Translations under genes and position numbers: made by a program | Shown here: one piece after another, positions 48,328 to 56,539 of the stretch | How the letters are laid out: the number at the start of each line of letters is the position of its first letter | Position numbering within the stretch: the stretch's first letter is position 1 | Notes under the pieces: model-generated | Databases searched by the model: none | Seen by the model: only the letters and a program-made list of their open reading frames with translations | What the model was told of the DNA's origin: nothing | Assembly: GCA_028290285.1 (NCBI GenBank) | Contig: JAQGKD010000096.1 | Coordinates: 186,001-250,000, forward strand | Source: Hyphomicrobiales bacterium | GTDB taxonomy: Bacteria > Pseudomonadota > Alphaproteobacteria > Rhizobiales > Beijerinckiaceae | Direction: 5' to 3' | Length of the DNA stretch: 64,000 nt

Positions 48328-48356
48328 TTGACACCGACCCGCTCCTCGGGTAGGTT
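48328..48356 (+). promoter_or_regulatory. Candidate sigma70-type promoter of the GTA cluster
   Basis: TTGACA (48328-48333), exactly 17 bases, then TAGGTT (48351-48356), 77 bases before the first GTA gene. The -35 box is perfect; the -10 box matches three of six positions. No other promoter-like sequence is evident in this gap. Confidence 0.4.
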
Positions 48357-48433
48357 TACGCCATACTCCAGAAATGTGAGCGAAGGGGCCGGGCGGCGAC
48401 GCACCGGCTTTTTGCGTTTCAGAAAGGCCGCTG

Positions 48434-48958
48434 ATGACACCACGCAAGCCCAGCGCGGCGGCGATTGCAAAGGCGCGCGCACTCTATGACGACGGCCTGA
48501 CGCCGCTGCATGAGATCGCCGCAACCTTGAAACTCAGCCGTCACGCCTTCCTGACATTGCGGCGCAAGCTCGACTGGCCGACGAGGCCCGCGCCCCCCAC
48601 GGCGACGAAACCCGCATCGAAGCCGCGCCTTCCTGACGAAGGCGGCCTGGACGAACCCATAGACACCGGCGCCCTGAAGCGGCGGCTCGCCCATGCCCTC
48701 AGGCGCGAAATCGCGCGGGTCGAGAGCGAGCTGGAAAACGTCGCGCCGCCCGGGGCCGAGCGCAAGGCGCGCATCCTCGCTTCGCTGGTCAAGACGCTCG
48801 CCGATCTCAGGCGGCTCGACGACACCATGAAACAGGCCAGCCAGGGAGGCGCGCAGGATGACGGACGCGACGACGGACCTCCCCGCGACCTGGCCACATT
48901 GCGGCAGGCGCTTGTCGAGCGTCTTGAAGACCTGCGCGGACAACGGGACGCTGGATGA
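48434..48958 (+). CDS. GTA g1, small-terminase-like protein
   Basis: A 174-residue protein. The N-terminus is a helix-turn-helix-like DNA-binding region ('ARALYDDGLTPLHEIAATLKLSRHAFLTLRRKLDW'). The C-terminus is helical with a likely coiled coil ('KRRLAHALRREIARVESELENV', 'LRQALVERLEDLRGQRD'). This is the pattern of the GTA g1 / TerS protein that partners the packaging ATPase. It overlaps the terminase gene by 101 bases, unusually long but supported by the terminase's own ribosome site. Confidence 0.85.
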   Translation: MTPRKPSAAAIAKARALYDDGLTPLHEIAATLKLSRHAFLTLRRKLDWPTRPAPPTATKPASKPRLPDEGGLDEPIDTGALKRRLAHALRREIARVESELENVAPPGAERKARILASLVKTLADLRRLDDTMKQASQGGAQDDGRDDGPPRDLATLRQALVERLEDLRGQRDAG

Positions 48959-50243
48959 ACTCCTCGCCGGATTTTCGGCGCGCGATCTGGAGACGCTGCT
49001 GGCCGCCTGGGAGATGCAGGCGCGGGAAGATCAATTGCCGCCGCCGCAAGCCAGCGGGGGCGGCCCCTGGACGGTCTGGCTCGTCATGGGCGGGCGTGGC
49101 GCGGGCAAGACGCGCACAGGCGCCGAATGGGTGCGCGGCGTGGCGCTCGGCCTGCCGGGTTTTTCACACCGGCCCGTCGGCCGCATCGCGCTCGTCGGTG
49201 AAACGGCGGCCGATGTGCGCGACGTCATGATCGAGGGCGTGTCTGGCCTGCTCGCCATTCATTCACGCGACGAACGCCCCTTGTGGGAGCCCTCGCGGCG
49301 GCGTCTCGCCTGGCCCAATGGCGCGACCGCGCAGACATTCTCCGCCGAGGATCCCGAATCCCTGCGCGGTCCACAATTTGAATGCGCCTGGCTCGACGAA
49401 CTCGCCAAATGGCGGCACGCGGAGGAGACATTCGACATGCTGCAATTCGGTCTTCGCCTCGGCCAGCATCCACGACAGGTCGTGACCACGACCCCGCGAC
49501 CCGCGCCTCTGCTGAAGCGGCTTCTCGCGGATCCGAAAGCGGCGGTGTCGCGTGCTGCGACGCAGGCCAATGCACAGAATCTCGCAGCCGATTTTCTGCA
49601 GCGCATCGTCACACGCTACGCCGGCACGCGGCTCGGACGCCAGGAACTCGATGGAGAAATGGTGGAAGAGCGGGCCGACGCGCTGTGGACACGCGACATG
49701 CTGGAAGCGTGCCGGCGGCCCGCAGCCCCGCCCATGCGCCGCATCGTGGTGGCCATCGACCCGCCTGCTTCGTCGCATCAGCGGGCCGATGCCTGTGGCA
49801 TTGTCGCGGCGGGCATCGATGCCGACGGTCACGTGCATATTCTCGAAGACGCGTCGCTCGGCGCGGCGCGGCCGGCCAAATGGGCACGTGTCGCAGTGGC
49901 GCTTTATGCAAAGCACGAGGCCGACGAACTCGTCGCCGAAGTCAACCAGGGCGGCGAGATGGTCGCAGCCGTCATCAATGAAGCCGATGCGAAAGTCCCT
50001 GTGCGGCAGGTGCGCGCGACACGCGGCAAATATCTGCGGGCAGCGCCCGTGGCGCAGCTCTACGAGCAGGGCAGGGTACATCACATCGGCGCTTTCCCTG
50101 CGCTCGAGGACGAAATGTGCGCCTTCGGCCCGACGGGACTCGACAATGGCCGCAGCCCCGATCGTCTCGATGCGCTGGTCTGGGCGGTCACCGCGCTCGC
50201 ACTCGGACCACATGCTGGCGAGCCGAAGGTCCGCCGCGTCTAG
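48858..50243 (+). CDS. GTA g2, large terminase subunit
   Basis: DNA-packaging motor and nuclease, 461 residues. The ATPase domain has Walker A 'MGGRGAGKTRTGAEW' (about residue 76) and Walker B 'CAWLDELAKW'. The RNase H-like nuclease domain begins with 'IVVAIDPPAS' and ends with 'RSPDRLDALVWAVTAL'. The ATG at 48858 has an upstream GGGAGG ribosome site within g1. In GTAs this enzyme packs host DNA by headful. Confidence 0.95.
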   Translation: MTDATTDLPATWPHCGRRLSSVLKTCADNGTLDELLAGFSARDLETLLAAWEMQAREDQLPPPQASGGGPWTVWLVMGGRGAGKTRTGAEWVRGVALGLPGFSHRPVGRIALVGETAADVRDVMIEGVSGLLAIHSRDERPLWEPSRRRLAWPNGATAQTFSAEDPESLRGPQFECAWLDELAKWRHAEETFDMLQFGLRLGQHPRQVVTTTPRPAPLLKRLLADPKAAVSRAATQANAQNLAADFLQRIVTRYAGTRLGRQELDGEMVEERADALWTRDMLEACRRPAAPPMRRIVVAIDPPASSHQRADACGIVAAGIDADGHVHILEDASLGAARPAKWARVAVALYAKHEADELVAEVNQGGEMVAAVINEADAKVPVRQVRATRGKYLRAAPVAQLYEQGRVHHIGAFPALEDEMCAFGPTGLDNGRSPDRLDALVWAVTALALGPHAGEPKVRRV

Positions 50244-50287
50244 GCACTTTTACCAAATCATCGCCTCGAACTGAGAAGAGGAACGTC

Positions 50288-52120
50288 ATGCCCTCCATCC
50301 TTTCCCGCCTCGCGGGACGGGCCGGATTTGCGCGCGCGAATCCGCCCACGCCCATGCTCGCCGCCAAATCCTCGCGCACGGCGGCGCTGTTCGGCTTCAA
50401 CCTGCCGGGACTGACGCGCTTCCAGCCCCGCACCTCGCCCGAACTGACGCGCCACGGCTATGAGCGCAACCCCGTCGTGTTCCGCTCGGTGCGGATGATC
50501 GCCGAGGCCGTCGCATCTGTGCCCTGGCTCGTCTACGAGCAAGGCATGGAAACGCCGGACCATCCGCTGCTCGCGGTCCTGGCCAATCCGAATGCAGGGC
50601 AATCGGGAACGGCCCTTCTGGAAGCGCTGGTCTCGAACCTGCTGTTGTTCGGAAATGCCTATGTCGAGGCCGTGTCCATCGACGGAACCCTGCGCGAGCT
50701 GCATGCTTTGCGGCCCGATCGCATGTCGATCGTGCCCGGTTCGAACGGCTGGCCGGCGGCTTTCGAATATCGCGCGGGCGCCGAAAAAGTGCGCTTCGAT
50801 GCCGGTGCGGGCGTGAGCCCGATCCTGCATCTGAAATTCTTCGCGCCGCTCGATGATTATTACGGCCACGCACCGCTGGCCGCCGCTGAAACCGCGCTCG
50901 ATATTCACAACTCGGCGAGTTGCTGGAACCGCGCCTTGCTCGACAACGCCGCGCGTCCCTCCGGCGCGCTGGTCTATTCCGGCCCCGAAGGCGCGACGCT
51001 TTCAGAAGAACAATTCGACCGGCTGAAAAACGAACTAGACGAGAGTTTTTCAGGCGCACGCAATGCGGGACGGCCGCTGCTGCTCGAAGGCGGTCTCGAC
51101 TGGAAGCCGCTGTCCCTGTCGCCCAAGGACATGGATTTCATCGAAGCCAAGGCTGCTGCCGCGCGTGAAATCGCACTGGCCTTCGGCGTCCCGCCCATGG
51201 TGCTCGGCCTGCCCGGCGACAACACGTTCTCAAACTACCAGGAAGCCAACCGCGCCTTCTGGCGGCAGACCATCGTGCCCTTCGTCAGCCGCCTCCAGAA
51301 GAGCTTTGAAAGCTGGATGCAGGCCGATTTCGGCACATTCGAACTGCGCGCAAATCTCGACGGCGTCGATGCTCTGAGCTCGGAACGCGCGAGCGAATGG
51401 GCGCGCATCGGCGCCGCGAGCTTCCTCACGGACGACGAAAAGCGCGAGGCCGTGGGTTATGCGCCCCGTGGCGCGAAGGGGACGTTGCCCGATGGCAGCT
51501 TCGATGGTTCGCCTGTCGAGGCGGGCGTCGACGGCGGTGGTGCACTCGATCCGGGTGGTAACGGGGGTGCCTGGGAGAGTCAGCCGCGTGATGATATCGG
51601 GCGCTGGACGAGTGAGGGAGGTGGGGCTGGCGTGCCCCGGACGGAGGCAGATATTGGCAAGCCTACCATCCTTTTCAACGAGGACGGAGGTCCTTACAGG
51701 AACCCTTTTGCCGATAAGACAGATGGAGTCATTAGATATCCGGCTAATTTCCCCCCCGCCTTTTTCATTGAAAAAGGTGCTGCTAATTGGAACGCTCCGG
51801 GGAACTCAATGCTGGGTCTGATTGCTGCTGATCTTTCGAAATTTCGCCAAGGTGGTGAATGGGATATTCAGCGTCTAACGGGTACATCAGGCGAACCGCG
51901 CTATGTCGATTACTCAACAGTCGCCATTGGAGTCTACGCTGCGTCAGCCGGGGTGCCTCAAGACCTTACCTTGTACGCACAAGATGCCTATGCAAAGCGG
52001 TATTCGCGCTTTGCACCCGGTACAGAATTCAGTACCGTGTACGAGAATTTGCCGCTGCGCAACGAATTGAATACAAAAATTGGCTATGACCTCTTCAGAA
52101 CCATCCAGGCCCGAAGGTAG
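50288..52120 (+). CDS. GTA g3, HK97-type portal protein with a toxin-like C-terminal extension
   Basis: A 610-residue protein; ordinary GTA/HK97 portals are about 390-400. Residues 1-400 are a normal portal ('HGYERNPVVFRSVRMIAEAVASVPW', 'LLFGNAYVEA', 'FGVPPMVLGLPGDNTFSNY'). Then comes a Gly-rich linker with 'QPRDDIGRWTSEGGG' (residue 432 on), a linker type often found ahead of toxin domains in phage head proteins. The last ~170 residues, encoded by visibly AT-richer DNA, include 'GGEWDIQRLTG', 'YSTVAIGVYAASAGVP' and 'YENLPLRNELNTKIGYDLF'. This recalls the C-terminal domains of polymorphic toxins (possibly type 44-like), from memory only. Start ATG at 50288. The next gene overlaps its end. Confidence 0.9.
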   Translation: MPSILSRLAGRAGFARANPPTPMLAAKSSRTAALFGFNLPGLTRFQPRTSPELTRHGYERNPVVFRSVRMIAEAVASVPWLVYEQGMETPDHPLLAVLANPNAGQSGTALLEALVSNLLLFGNAYVEAVSIDGTLRELHALRPDRMSIVPGSNGWPAAFEYRAGAEKVRFDAGAGVSPILHLKFFAPLDDYYGHAPLAAAETALDIHNSASCWNRALLDNAARPSGALVYSGPEGATLSEEQFDRLKNELDESFSGARNAGRPLLLEGGLDWKPLSLSPKDMDFIEAKAAAAREIALAFGVPPMVLGLPGDNTFSNYQEANRAFWRQTIVPFVSRLQKSFESWMQADFGTFELRANLDGVDALSSERASEWARIGAASFLTDDEKREAVGYAPRGAKGTLPDGSFDGSPVEAGVDGGGALDPGGNGGAWESQPRDDIGRWTSEGGGAGVPRTEADIGKPTILFNEDGGPYRNPFADKTDGVIRYPANFPPAFFIEKGAANWNAPGNSMLGLIAADLSKFRQGGEWDIQRLTGTSGEPRYVDYSTVAIGVYAASAGVPQDLTLYAQDAYAKRYSRFAPGTEFSTVYENLPLRNELNTKIGYDLFRTIQARR

Positions 52121-52583
52121 CCCATGGGGCTGCTGGTTCGCCCTCGTGCTGATGCTCGCGGCTTTCGTTTGGCTGGTGGTCTACGTGTCGGAACTGTTGC
52201 AGCCGACCGAGACTCGCTCTGTGACCGATACGGTTCTCTCGCCGTCGGGCAGGCTTAAGGCGGAAGTCCTCGATGTCTGGTGGTCGGGTATGCTTTTGAC
52301 GGTTGTCACCAGCGAGGTGCGGATCTCGAAGGTCGATCATCCCGAGGTTGGCGGCCTGGCTCTCGGTTACAGCGGTTCGCGCGATCTGCCGGAGTGGCTG
52401 GACGACCACACCTTGCTTATACCGCTGCCAAATCATGCTGCTGTGGGGGAGCGTGCTCTGAAAGTCTTAGGGGTAGACGTGCGTCTTCAATTCAAGCCGG
52501 ACATTCCATTGACGCGCCGACTGAAATTGGAACGGCAGAACGTGCCGAAGGAGATGTGGTGGCGATTCGATGTTCCTCCGTAG
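52086..52583 (+). CDS. Single-pass membrane protein after the portal extension, candidate immunity protein
   Basis: A 165-residue protein from the ATG at 52086, overlapping the portal gene by 35 bases; a TTG at 52080 is an alternative. One membrane helix ('WFALVLMLAAFVWLVVYVSEL', about residues 16-36) is followed by a soluble domain ('SVTDTVLSPSGRLKAEVLDVWW', 'LPEWLDDHTLLIPLPN'). It belongs to no GTA gene family. Position directly after a toxin-like C-terminus suggests an immunity function; that is inference. Confidence 0.65.
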   Translation: MTSSEPSRPEGSPWGCWFALVLMLAAFVWLVVYVSELLQPTETRSVTDTVLSPSGRLKAEVLDVWWSGMLLTVVTSEVRISKVDHPEVGGLALGYSGSRDLPEWLDDHTLLIPLPNHAAVGERALKVLGVDVRLQFKPDIPLTRRLKLERQNVPKEMWWRFDVPP

Positions 52584-52586
52584 CGC

Positions 52587-53408
52587 ATGCCGACCAGCGT
52601 CGTGGCCGATGTTCAGGACCTGAATTTCATGGATGGTTTTCAACGGTTTTTCACATTCGCTGCCATGCTGGAGCGCAAGGACATTGCGTTCCGGATCGAT
52701 CGGCACGCACCCGATGGCCTCACGGTTACGTTCATCTTCCAAGGCTCCTGTATCGAGGCCTCCTTCGAGCAGGAGCTGATGAACTTTTCGTATTTCTCGA
52801 TCCGGAGCGGACCGCATTCCGGCGAGGCCGCCCTTTCCCGACTCATCTCCGAACAGAGCGATAATTCGCTTCCGGTTGCCGTTGAGCGCGCGACAGGGGT
52901 ACTGGATCGCTGCCTCGGTTGCCTCGCAATGCTCAAGGCGGACAACATCACATACCGGATCGACCAGTTCGCGCCGGACTGCCTGACCGTTTTCTTCACG
53001 CTCGTCGCACTGCGGGTGGAGGTGAGCGTCTTTCAAGATCGGCTGGAGTTCGTCACCTACGCTGGACCGGAGGACGTGTATCGCGAAGCCGATCTACTGA
53101 AATTCTTCCCCGACCTCGCAGACGAGCCGTGCCCGAATGTTCCGAAGATCAAACAAATCCAGGGCAGACGCTGGATGCTCGAGCCCAGCGCGATCTCTCA
53201 GGACACGGCTTCCGAAATTCTGACGCTCCTCACGCGCCACGCCGCGGAAATGAACAAACTCATCATAGAGTTCCAGCAAACGCTCGGCCGTGACGAGTTC
53301 AACGAGGCGCGGAGATGCCTTGGGACCGTCATGGGTGAATCCTACCTTCAGGCCATGTATCCGCTCTTCGAACTCTATCCCGAGCTGAAGCCGGAAGGCC
53401 TGCGCTAA
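52587..53408 (+). CDS. Internally duplicated protein, candidate immunity protein
   Basis: A 273-residue cytoplasmic protein starting three bases after the previous stop. Two copies of a ~60-residue domain are plain: 'MLERKDIAFRIDRHAPDGLTV' near residue 30 and 'MLKADNITYRIDQFAPDCLTV' near residue 117, each followed by a similar strand pattern ('IEASFEQELMNF', 'VEVSVFQDRLEF'). A third, helical domain ends 'GTVMGESYLQAMYPLFELYPELKPEG'. Small proteins with this type of strand pattern occur beside polymorphic toxins as immunity-like genes. Not a GTA core gene. Function unknown. Confidence 0.7.
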   Translation: MPTSVVADVQDLNFMDGFQRFFTFAAMLERKDIAFRIDRHAPDGLTVTFIFQGSCIEASFEQELMNFSYFSIRSGPHSGEAALSRLISEQSDNSLPVAVERATGVLDRCLGCLAMLKADNITYRIDQFAPDCLTVFFTLVALRVEVSVFQDRLEFVTYAGPEDVYREADLLKFFPDLADEPCPNVPKIKQIQGRRWMLEPSAISQDTASEILTLLTRHAAEMNKLIIEFQQTLGRDEFNEARRCLGTVMGESYLQAMYPLFELYPELKPEGLR

Positions 53409-53527
53409 CCCGCACACCCGCATCCATTCATCCGCGCAAGGACGCGTGACACCCGTGCTGCCGCAAGGCAGCGGCGGTCGCGCGCGTGCGCGTGGATGAC
53501 CACTCGGCCCCATGACATGGAGACGCC

Positions 53528-53716
53528 ATGACGGACATCACGCAAAGCATCATTTCGCGGGGAGATCTTGCGCATCTGACGCTTTTCCTTTGGGCGAGCG
53601 GCGCGTCGAGCCTGCTCGTTTTCGCGCTGCGCGAGACCGCCGCGGCCAACCGCCGCTTCGACGAATTTGTTCGCGAGCTCGCCCGCTTCAACCGCCGCTT
53701 CGGAGATGACAAATGA
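53528..53716 (+). CDS. GTA small membrane protein (g3.5 position)
   Basis: A 62-residue protein with one helix ('DLAHLTLFLWASGASSLLVFALRE') and a basic amphipathic tail ('RRFDEFVRELARFNRRF'). It sits where RcGTA has g3.5, between portal and protease. Its stop overlaps the next small gene by four bases (ATGA). Similar small proteins are found in other Rhizobiales GTA clusters; role unknown. Confidence 0.7.
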   Translation: MTDITQSIISRGDLAHLTLFLWASGASSLLVFALRETAAANRRFDEFVRELARFNRRFGDDK

Positions 53717-53880
53717 ACCTTTTATCGAAGCCCGCACAGCTGCGCCGCGCAACTGGCCCAGCACCCAATCCGCGCCGCGTGTTCAAGCGCTTCGTGCGTG
53801 TGCTGGAACGGCTCGCACCGTCCGAGCCCCTGCGCGGCAGCGCGCCTTTCTCCGCCGCTATCCCCAGGGAGAAGCCCTGA
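53713..53880 (+). CDS. Small basic GTA-cluster protein (55 residues, absent from ORF track)
   Basis: An ATG at 53713 opens a 55-codon frame ending at 53880: N-terminus 'MNLLSKPAQLRR', middle 'RVFKRFVRVLERLAP', end 'PREKP'. It overlaps the preceding stop (ATGA) and the prohead-protease start (TGATG), so all three genes are translationally coupled. The amphipathic basic helix is its only visible feature. Family not recognised. Confidence 0.6.
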   Translation: MNLLSKPAQLRRATGPAPNPRRVFKRFVRVLERLAPSEPLRGSAPFSAAIPREKP

Positions 53881-54467
53881 TGCTCACAAAGAAGATCATG
53901 AGCGCGGACGAATATGCGTGCGGCCCGAACCTGACCAAGCGCGCCCCGCCGATGGCGGTCGCGGGCGACGGCATGTTCGAGGGGTATGCGAGCCTGTTCG
54001 GCATCGTCGATCTCGGTGGCGACGAAGTGATGCCGGGCGCCTTCCGCACCTCGCTTGCACGACGCGATGCAAAGCACGTCCGCATGCTGTGGCAGCACGA
54101 TCCCGCGAGTCCTATCGGGAAATGGCTGTCTATGACCGAGGATGCGCGTGGGCTCAAGGTCAAGGGCCAGCTGAACCTGGCGGTGGCCCGCGCACGCGAG
54201 GCGCTCGCGCTGATGCGCGATGGCGCGGTGGATGGATTGTCCATCGGCTTCCGCGTCAAGCGCGCAAGCAAGTCGCGAGGCGGCAGCACGCGCAAGCTGA
54301 TGGAACTCGATCTTTGGGAAGTGTCCATCGTGACCTTCCCGATGCTGCCGCAGGCGCGTGTCTCGGCGGTAAAGCGCGAGCGCGCTCCGCAGCGCGTCGC
54401 AAACCTGCAACCGCCTGTCGGCGATGTCGCGACGCTGATGCGTCGGGCCGCCGCTTTGATGAAGTGA
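53880..54467 (+). CDS. GTA g4, HK97-family prohead protease
   Basis: A 195-residue capsid maturation serine protease (family U35/S78) from the ATG at 53880; the track ORF starts in earlier genes. The catalytic His is in 'MLWQHDPASPIGKW' and the Ser in 'VDGLSIGFRVKRA'. 'FEGYASLFGIVDLGGDEVMPGAF' is the usual N-terminal motif. It would cleave the capsid scaffold segment encoded next. Five bases before the capsid gene lies a GAAGAAAGGA-type ribosome site. Confidence 0.93.
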   Translation: MLTKKIMSADEYACGPNLTKRAPPMAVAGDGMFEGYASLFGIVDLGGDEVMPGAFRTSLARRDAKHVRMLWQHDPASPIGKWLSMTEDARGLKVKGQLNLAVARAREALALMRDGAVDGLSIGFRVKRASKSRGGSTRKLMELDLWEVSIVTFPMLPQARVSAVKRERAPQRVANLQPPVGDVATLMRRAAALMK

Positions 54468-54484
54468 AGAAAGGATCGATACGC

Positions 54485-55738
54485 ATGACGCAGACATTTT
54501 CGCCGAGCCTCGAAGTCAAGTCCTCCGCCGAGGACGCAGTGGCGGCCTTCAACGAGTTTCACCGCACGTTCGGTGCGTTCCGTGAAACGAACGACGAGCG
54601 CATTGCACAGCTCGAGCAGCGCTACTCGTCCGACGTCGTGACGGAGGAGAAGCTCGCCCGCATCGACACCGCGCTCGACGACACCCGCCGCCGCATGGAC
54701 CGCATGCTCGTTGAAAAAGCCCGTCCGCCGCTGCATGGCGCCGAGCGAAACGATGCGCCCCACAGCCGCGAACACAAGGCCGCCTTCCGCGCCTATATGC
54801 AAACAGGCGAGGCTGCCGGACTGAAGACGATCGAAGGAAAGGCAATGTCGGCGGGCTCAGGCCCTGACGGCGGCTACCTCGTTCCCGCACCGGCCGAGCG
54901 CGAAATTCTGGATCGGCTGGCCAATATCTCCCCGATCCGCAGCATCTCCTCGGTGCGCGCCATTTCCACGGCGAGCTTCAAGAAAGCGTTCTCGACGAGC
55001 GGCCCCGCAGCCGGCTGGGTCGCTGAAGCCGATCCGCGCCCGCAGAGCGCCAACCAGCAGCTTGCAGATCTCACCTTCCCGGCCATGGAGCTCTACGCCA
55101 TGCCGGCGGCGACGCAGACATTGCTCGACGACGGCGTGGTCGATGTCGAACAATGGATCGCCAGCGAGATCGACACCGTCTTCGCCGAACAGGAAGGCGC
55201 CGCCTTCGTCAACGGCAACGGCACCAGCAAGCCGATGGGCTTCCTGGCCTACCCGAAGTCCACTGTCGCGAGCTGGGCCTGGGGCAAGACGGCCTATCTT
55301 CCCACGGGCGTTGCCGGAGCGTTTGCCGCTGCAAATCCGTCGGATCTTCTCGTCGATCTCATCTATTCGCTGCGGGCAGGCTATCGCCAGAATGCGCGCT
55401 TCGTGATGAACCGCAAGACACAGGCGCAGATCCGTAAGTTCAAAGCTTCGACCGGAGAATATCTGTGGCAGCCGCCCGCCAGCCTCGGCGGCAGCGCGAC
55501 GCTGATGAACTTCCCCATCGTCGAAGCCGAGGACATGCCCGACATCGCAACGGACAGCTTCTCGGTCGCATTCGGCGACTTCCAGCGTGGCTATCTGATC
55601 GTCGATCGCATTGGCATCCGCATCCTGCGCGACCCCTATTCCGCCAAGCCCTACGTGCTCTTCTACACCACCAAGCGCGTGGGCGGCGGCATTCAGGATT
55701 TCGACGCGATCAAGCTGCTGAAGTTCGGCACGACCTAA
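54485..55738 (+). CDS. GTA g5, HK97-fold major capsid protein
   Basis: A 417-residue capsid protein from the ATG at 54485. The first ~115 residues are a charged coiled-coil scaffold ('ERIAQLEQRYSSDVV', 'DDTRRRMDRM') that the protease removes. The HK97 fold follows: 'GSGPDGGYLVPAP', 'WVAEADPRPQS', 'FVNGNGTSKPMGFL', 'FVMNRKTQAQIRKF'. The end 'FYTTKRVGGGIQDFDAIKLLKFGTT' is typical of GTA capsids. It lies tail-to-tail with the protease gene, the stops touching. Confidence 0.97.
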   Translation: MTQTFSPSLEVKSSAEDAVAAFNEFHRTFGAFRETNDERIAQLEQRYSSDVVTEEKLARIDTALDDTRRRMDRMLVEKARPPLHGAERNDAPHSREHKAAFRAYMQTGEAAGLKTIEGKAMSAGSGPDGGYLVPAPAEREILDRLANISPIRSISSVRAISTASFKKAFSTSGPAAGWVAEADPRPQSANQQLADLTFPAMELYAMPAATQTLLDDGVVDVEQWIASEIDTVFAEQEGAAFVNGNGTSKPMGFLAYPKSTVASWAWGKTAYLPTGVAGAFAAANPSDLLVDLIYSLRAGYRQNARFVMNRKTQAQIRKFKASTGEYLWQPPASLGGSATLMNFPIVEAEDMPDIATDSFSVAFGDFQRGYLIVDRIGIRILRDPYSAKPYVLFYTTKRVGGGIQDFDAIKLLKFGTT

Positions 55739-56488
55739 TCAACGCGCGGCCCAGCTGCGCAGGACGCTCTCGAACCAGCTGCGTTGCGGCGCGAGCAGAG
55801 CGGCCTGCGTGACGTCCCCGCACGCCTTCTTGCCCTCGCCAGTTGACCAGACGGTGACAGCCACCAGGGTCTCGCCGTCTGGCGTGAATACAGGCCCGCC
55901 GGAATCTCCGGTGCATGCGCCGAGCCCACGTCCATCAGCGTCTTTTGCCCAGAGCAGGATGCTGGAGAGCGGCGCGCGCGCCGCGAGCAATCCGCTGCGC
56001 AAGGTGCCGCCTGTGCGCCCGTCCTTCTCACGCGTGAGCCCGAAACCCGCGATGCGATAGCGGGCGCCCACTCGCACGTCCGGTGTCCAGTCGATCGTGA
56101 CCGGGCGCAACCGCGCGGGCAGGGGCGTCGCTGTGCGCAGAAGTGCGAGATCGATCGAACGCTCGCGCGTGCGCGGTGCATCGGGTCTGAACTCCGGATG
56201 CACGGCGCTCTGCGCAACCTGGATGAAACCGCTTTCGCCTTCGCCCGGCAGATGGATGCGCAGATCTCCTGCGGGTCCCGCGCAATGGGCGGCGGTGAGG
56301 ACGGCATCTTTCGCCACGACAATGCCGGTGCAGAAGCCCGCGCCGCGCGCATCGCGCTTGAGCACCATCACGACATAGGGCGCGAGCGCGCGATCCTCCA
56401 CCGCCGGTCCAACGAGCGCCGTGGCGGATGTCGCCATTCCCATGAGTACAAGCGGGACCAGTGCGCCTGCTCCGGATCTTTTCGACAT
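55739..56488 (-). CDS. Secreted trypsin-like serine protease (S1 family) antisense within the GTA cluster
   Basis: A 249-residue protease with an N-terminal signal peptide ('ALVPLVLMGMATSATALVGP'). The full triad is present: His in 'VLTAAHCAGP', Asp in 'RSIDLALLRT', Ser in 'CTGDSGGPVF', and the four or so cysteines fit S1 disulfides. It faces the opposite way to every GTA gene, with its stop adjacent to the capsid stop and 51 bases between its start and g6. It could be a later insertion or a protease that acts on released particles or the cell surface. No canonical GTA protein corresponds. Confidence 0.9.
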   Translation of the reverse strand: MSKRSGAGALVPLVLMGMATSATALVGPAVEDRALAPYVVMVLKRDARGAGFCTGIVVAKDAVLTAAHCAGPAGDLRIHLPGEGESGFIQVAQSAVHPEFRPDAPRTRERSIDLALLRTATPLPARLRPVTIDWTPDVRVGARYRIAGFGLTREKDGRTGGTLRSGLLAARAPLSSILLWAKDADGRGLGACTGDSGGPVFTPDGETLVAVTVWSTGEGKKACGDVTQAALLAPQRSWFESVLRSWAAR

Positions 56489-56539
56489 GCAGTCTCCTCA
56501 GCGAGTTCTGCTTCCTACCCCAGAACCGATGGAGTTCCA

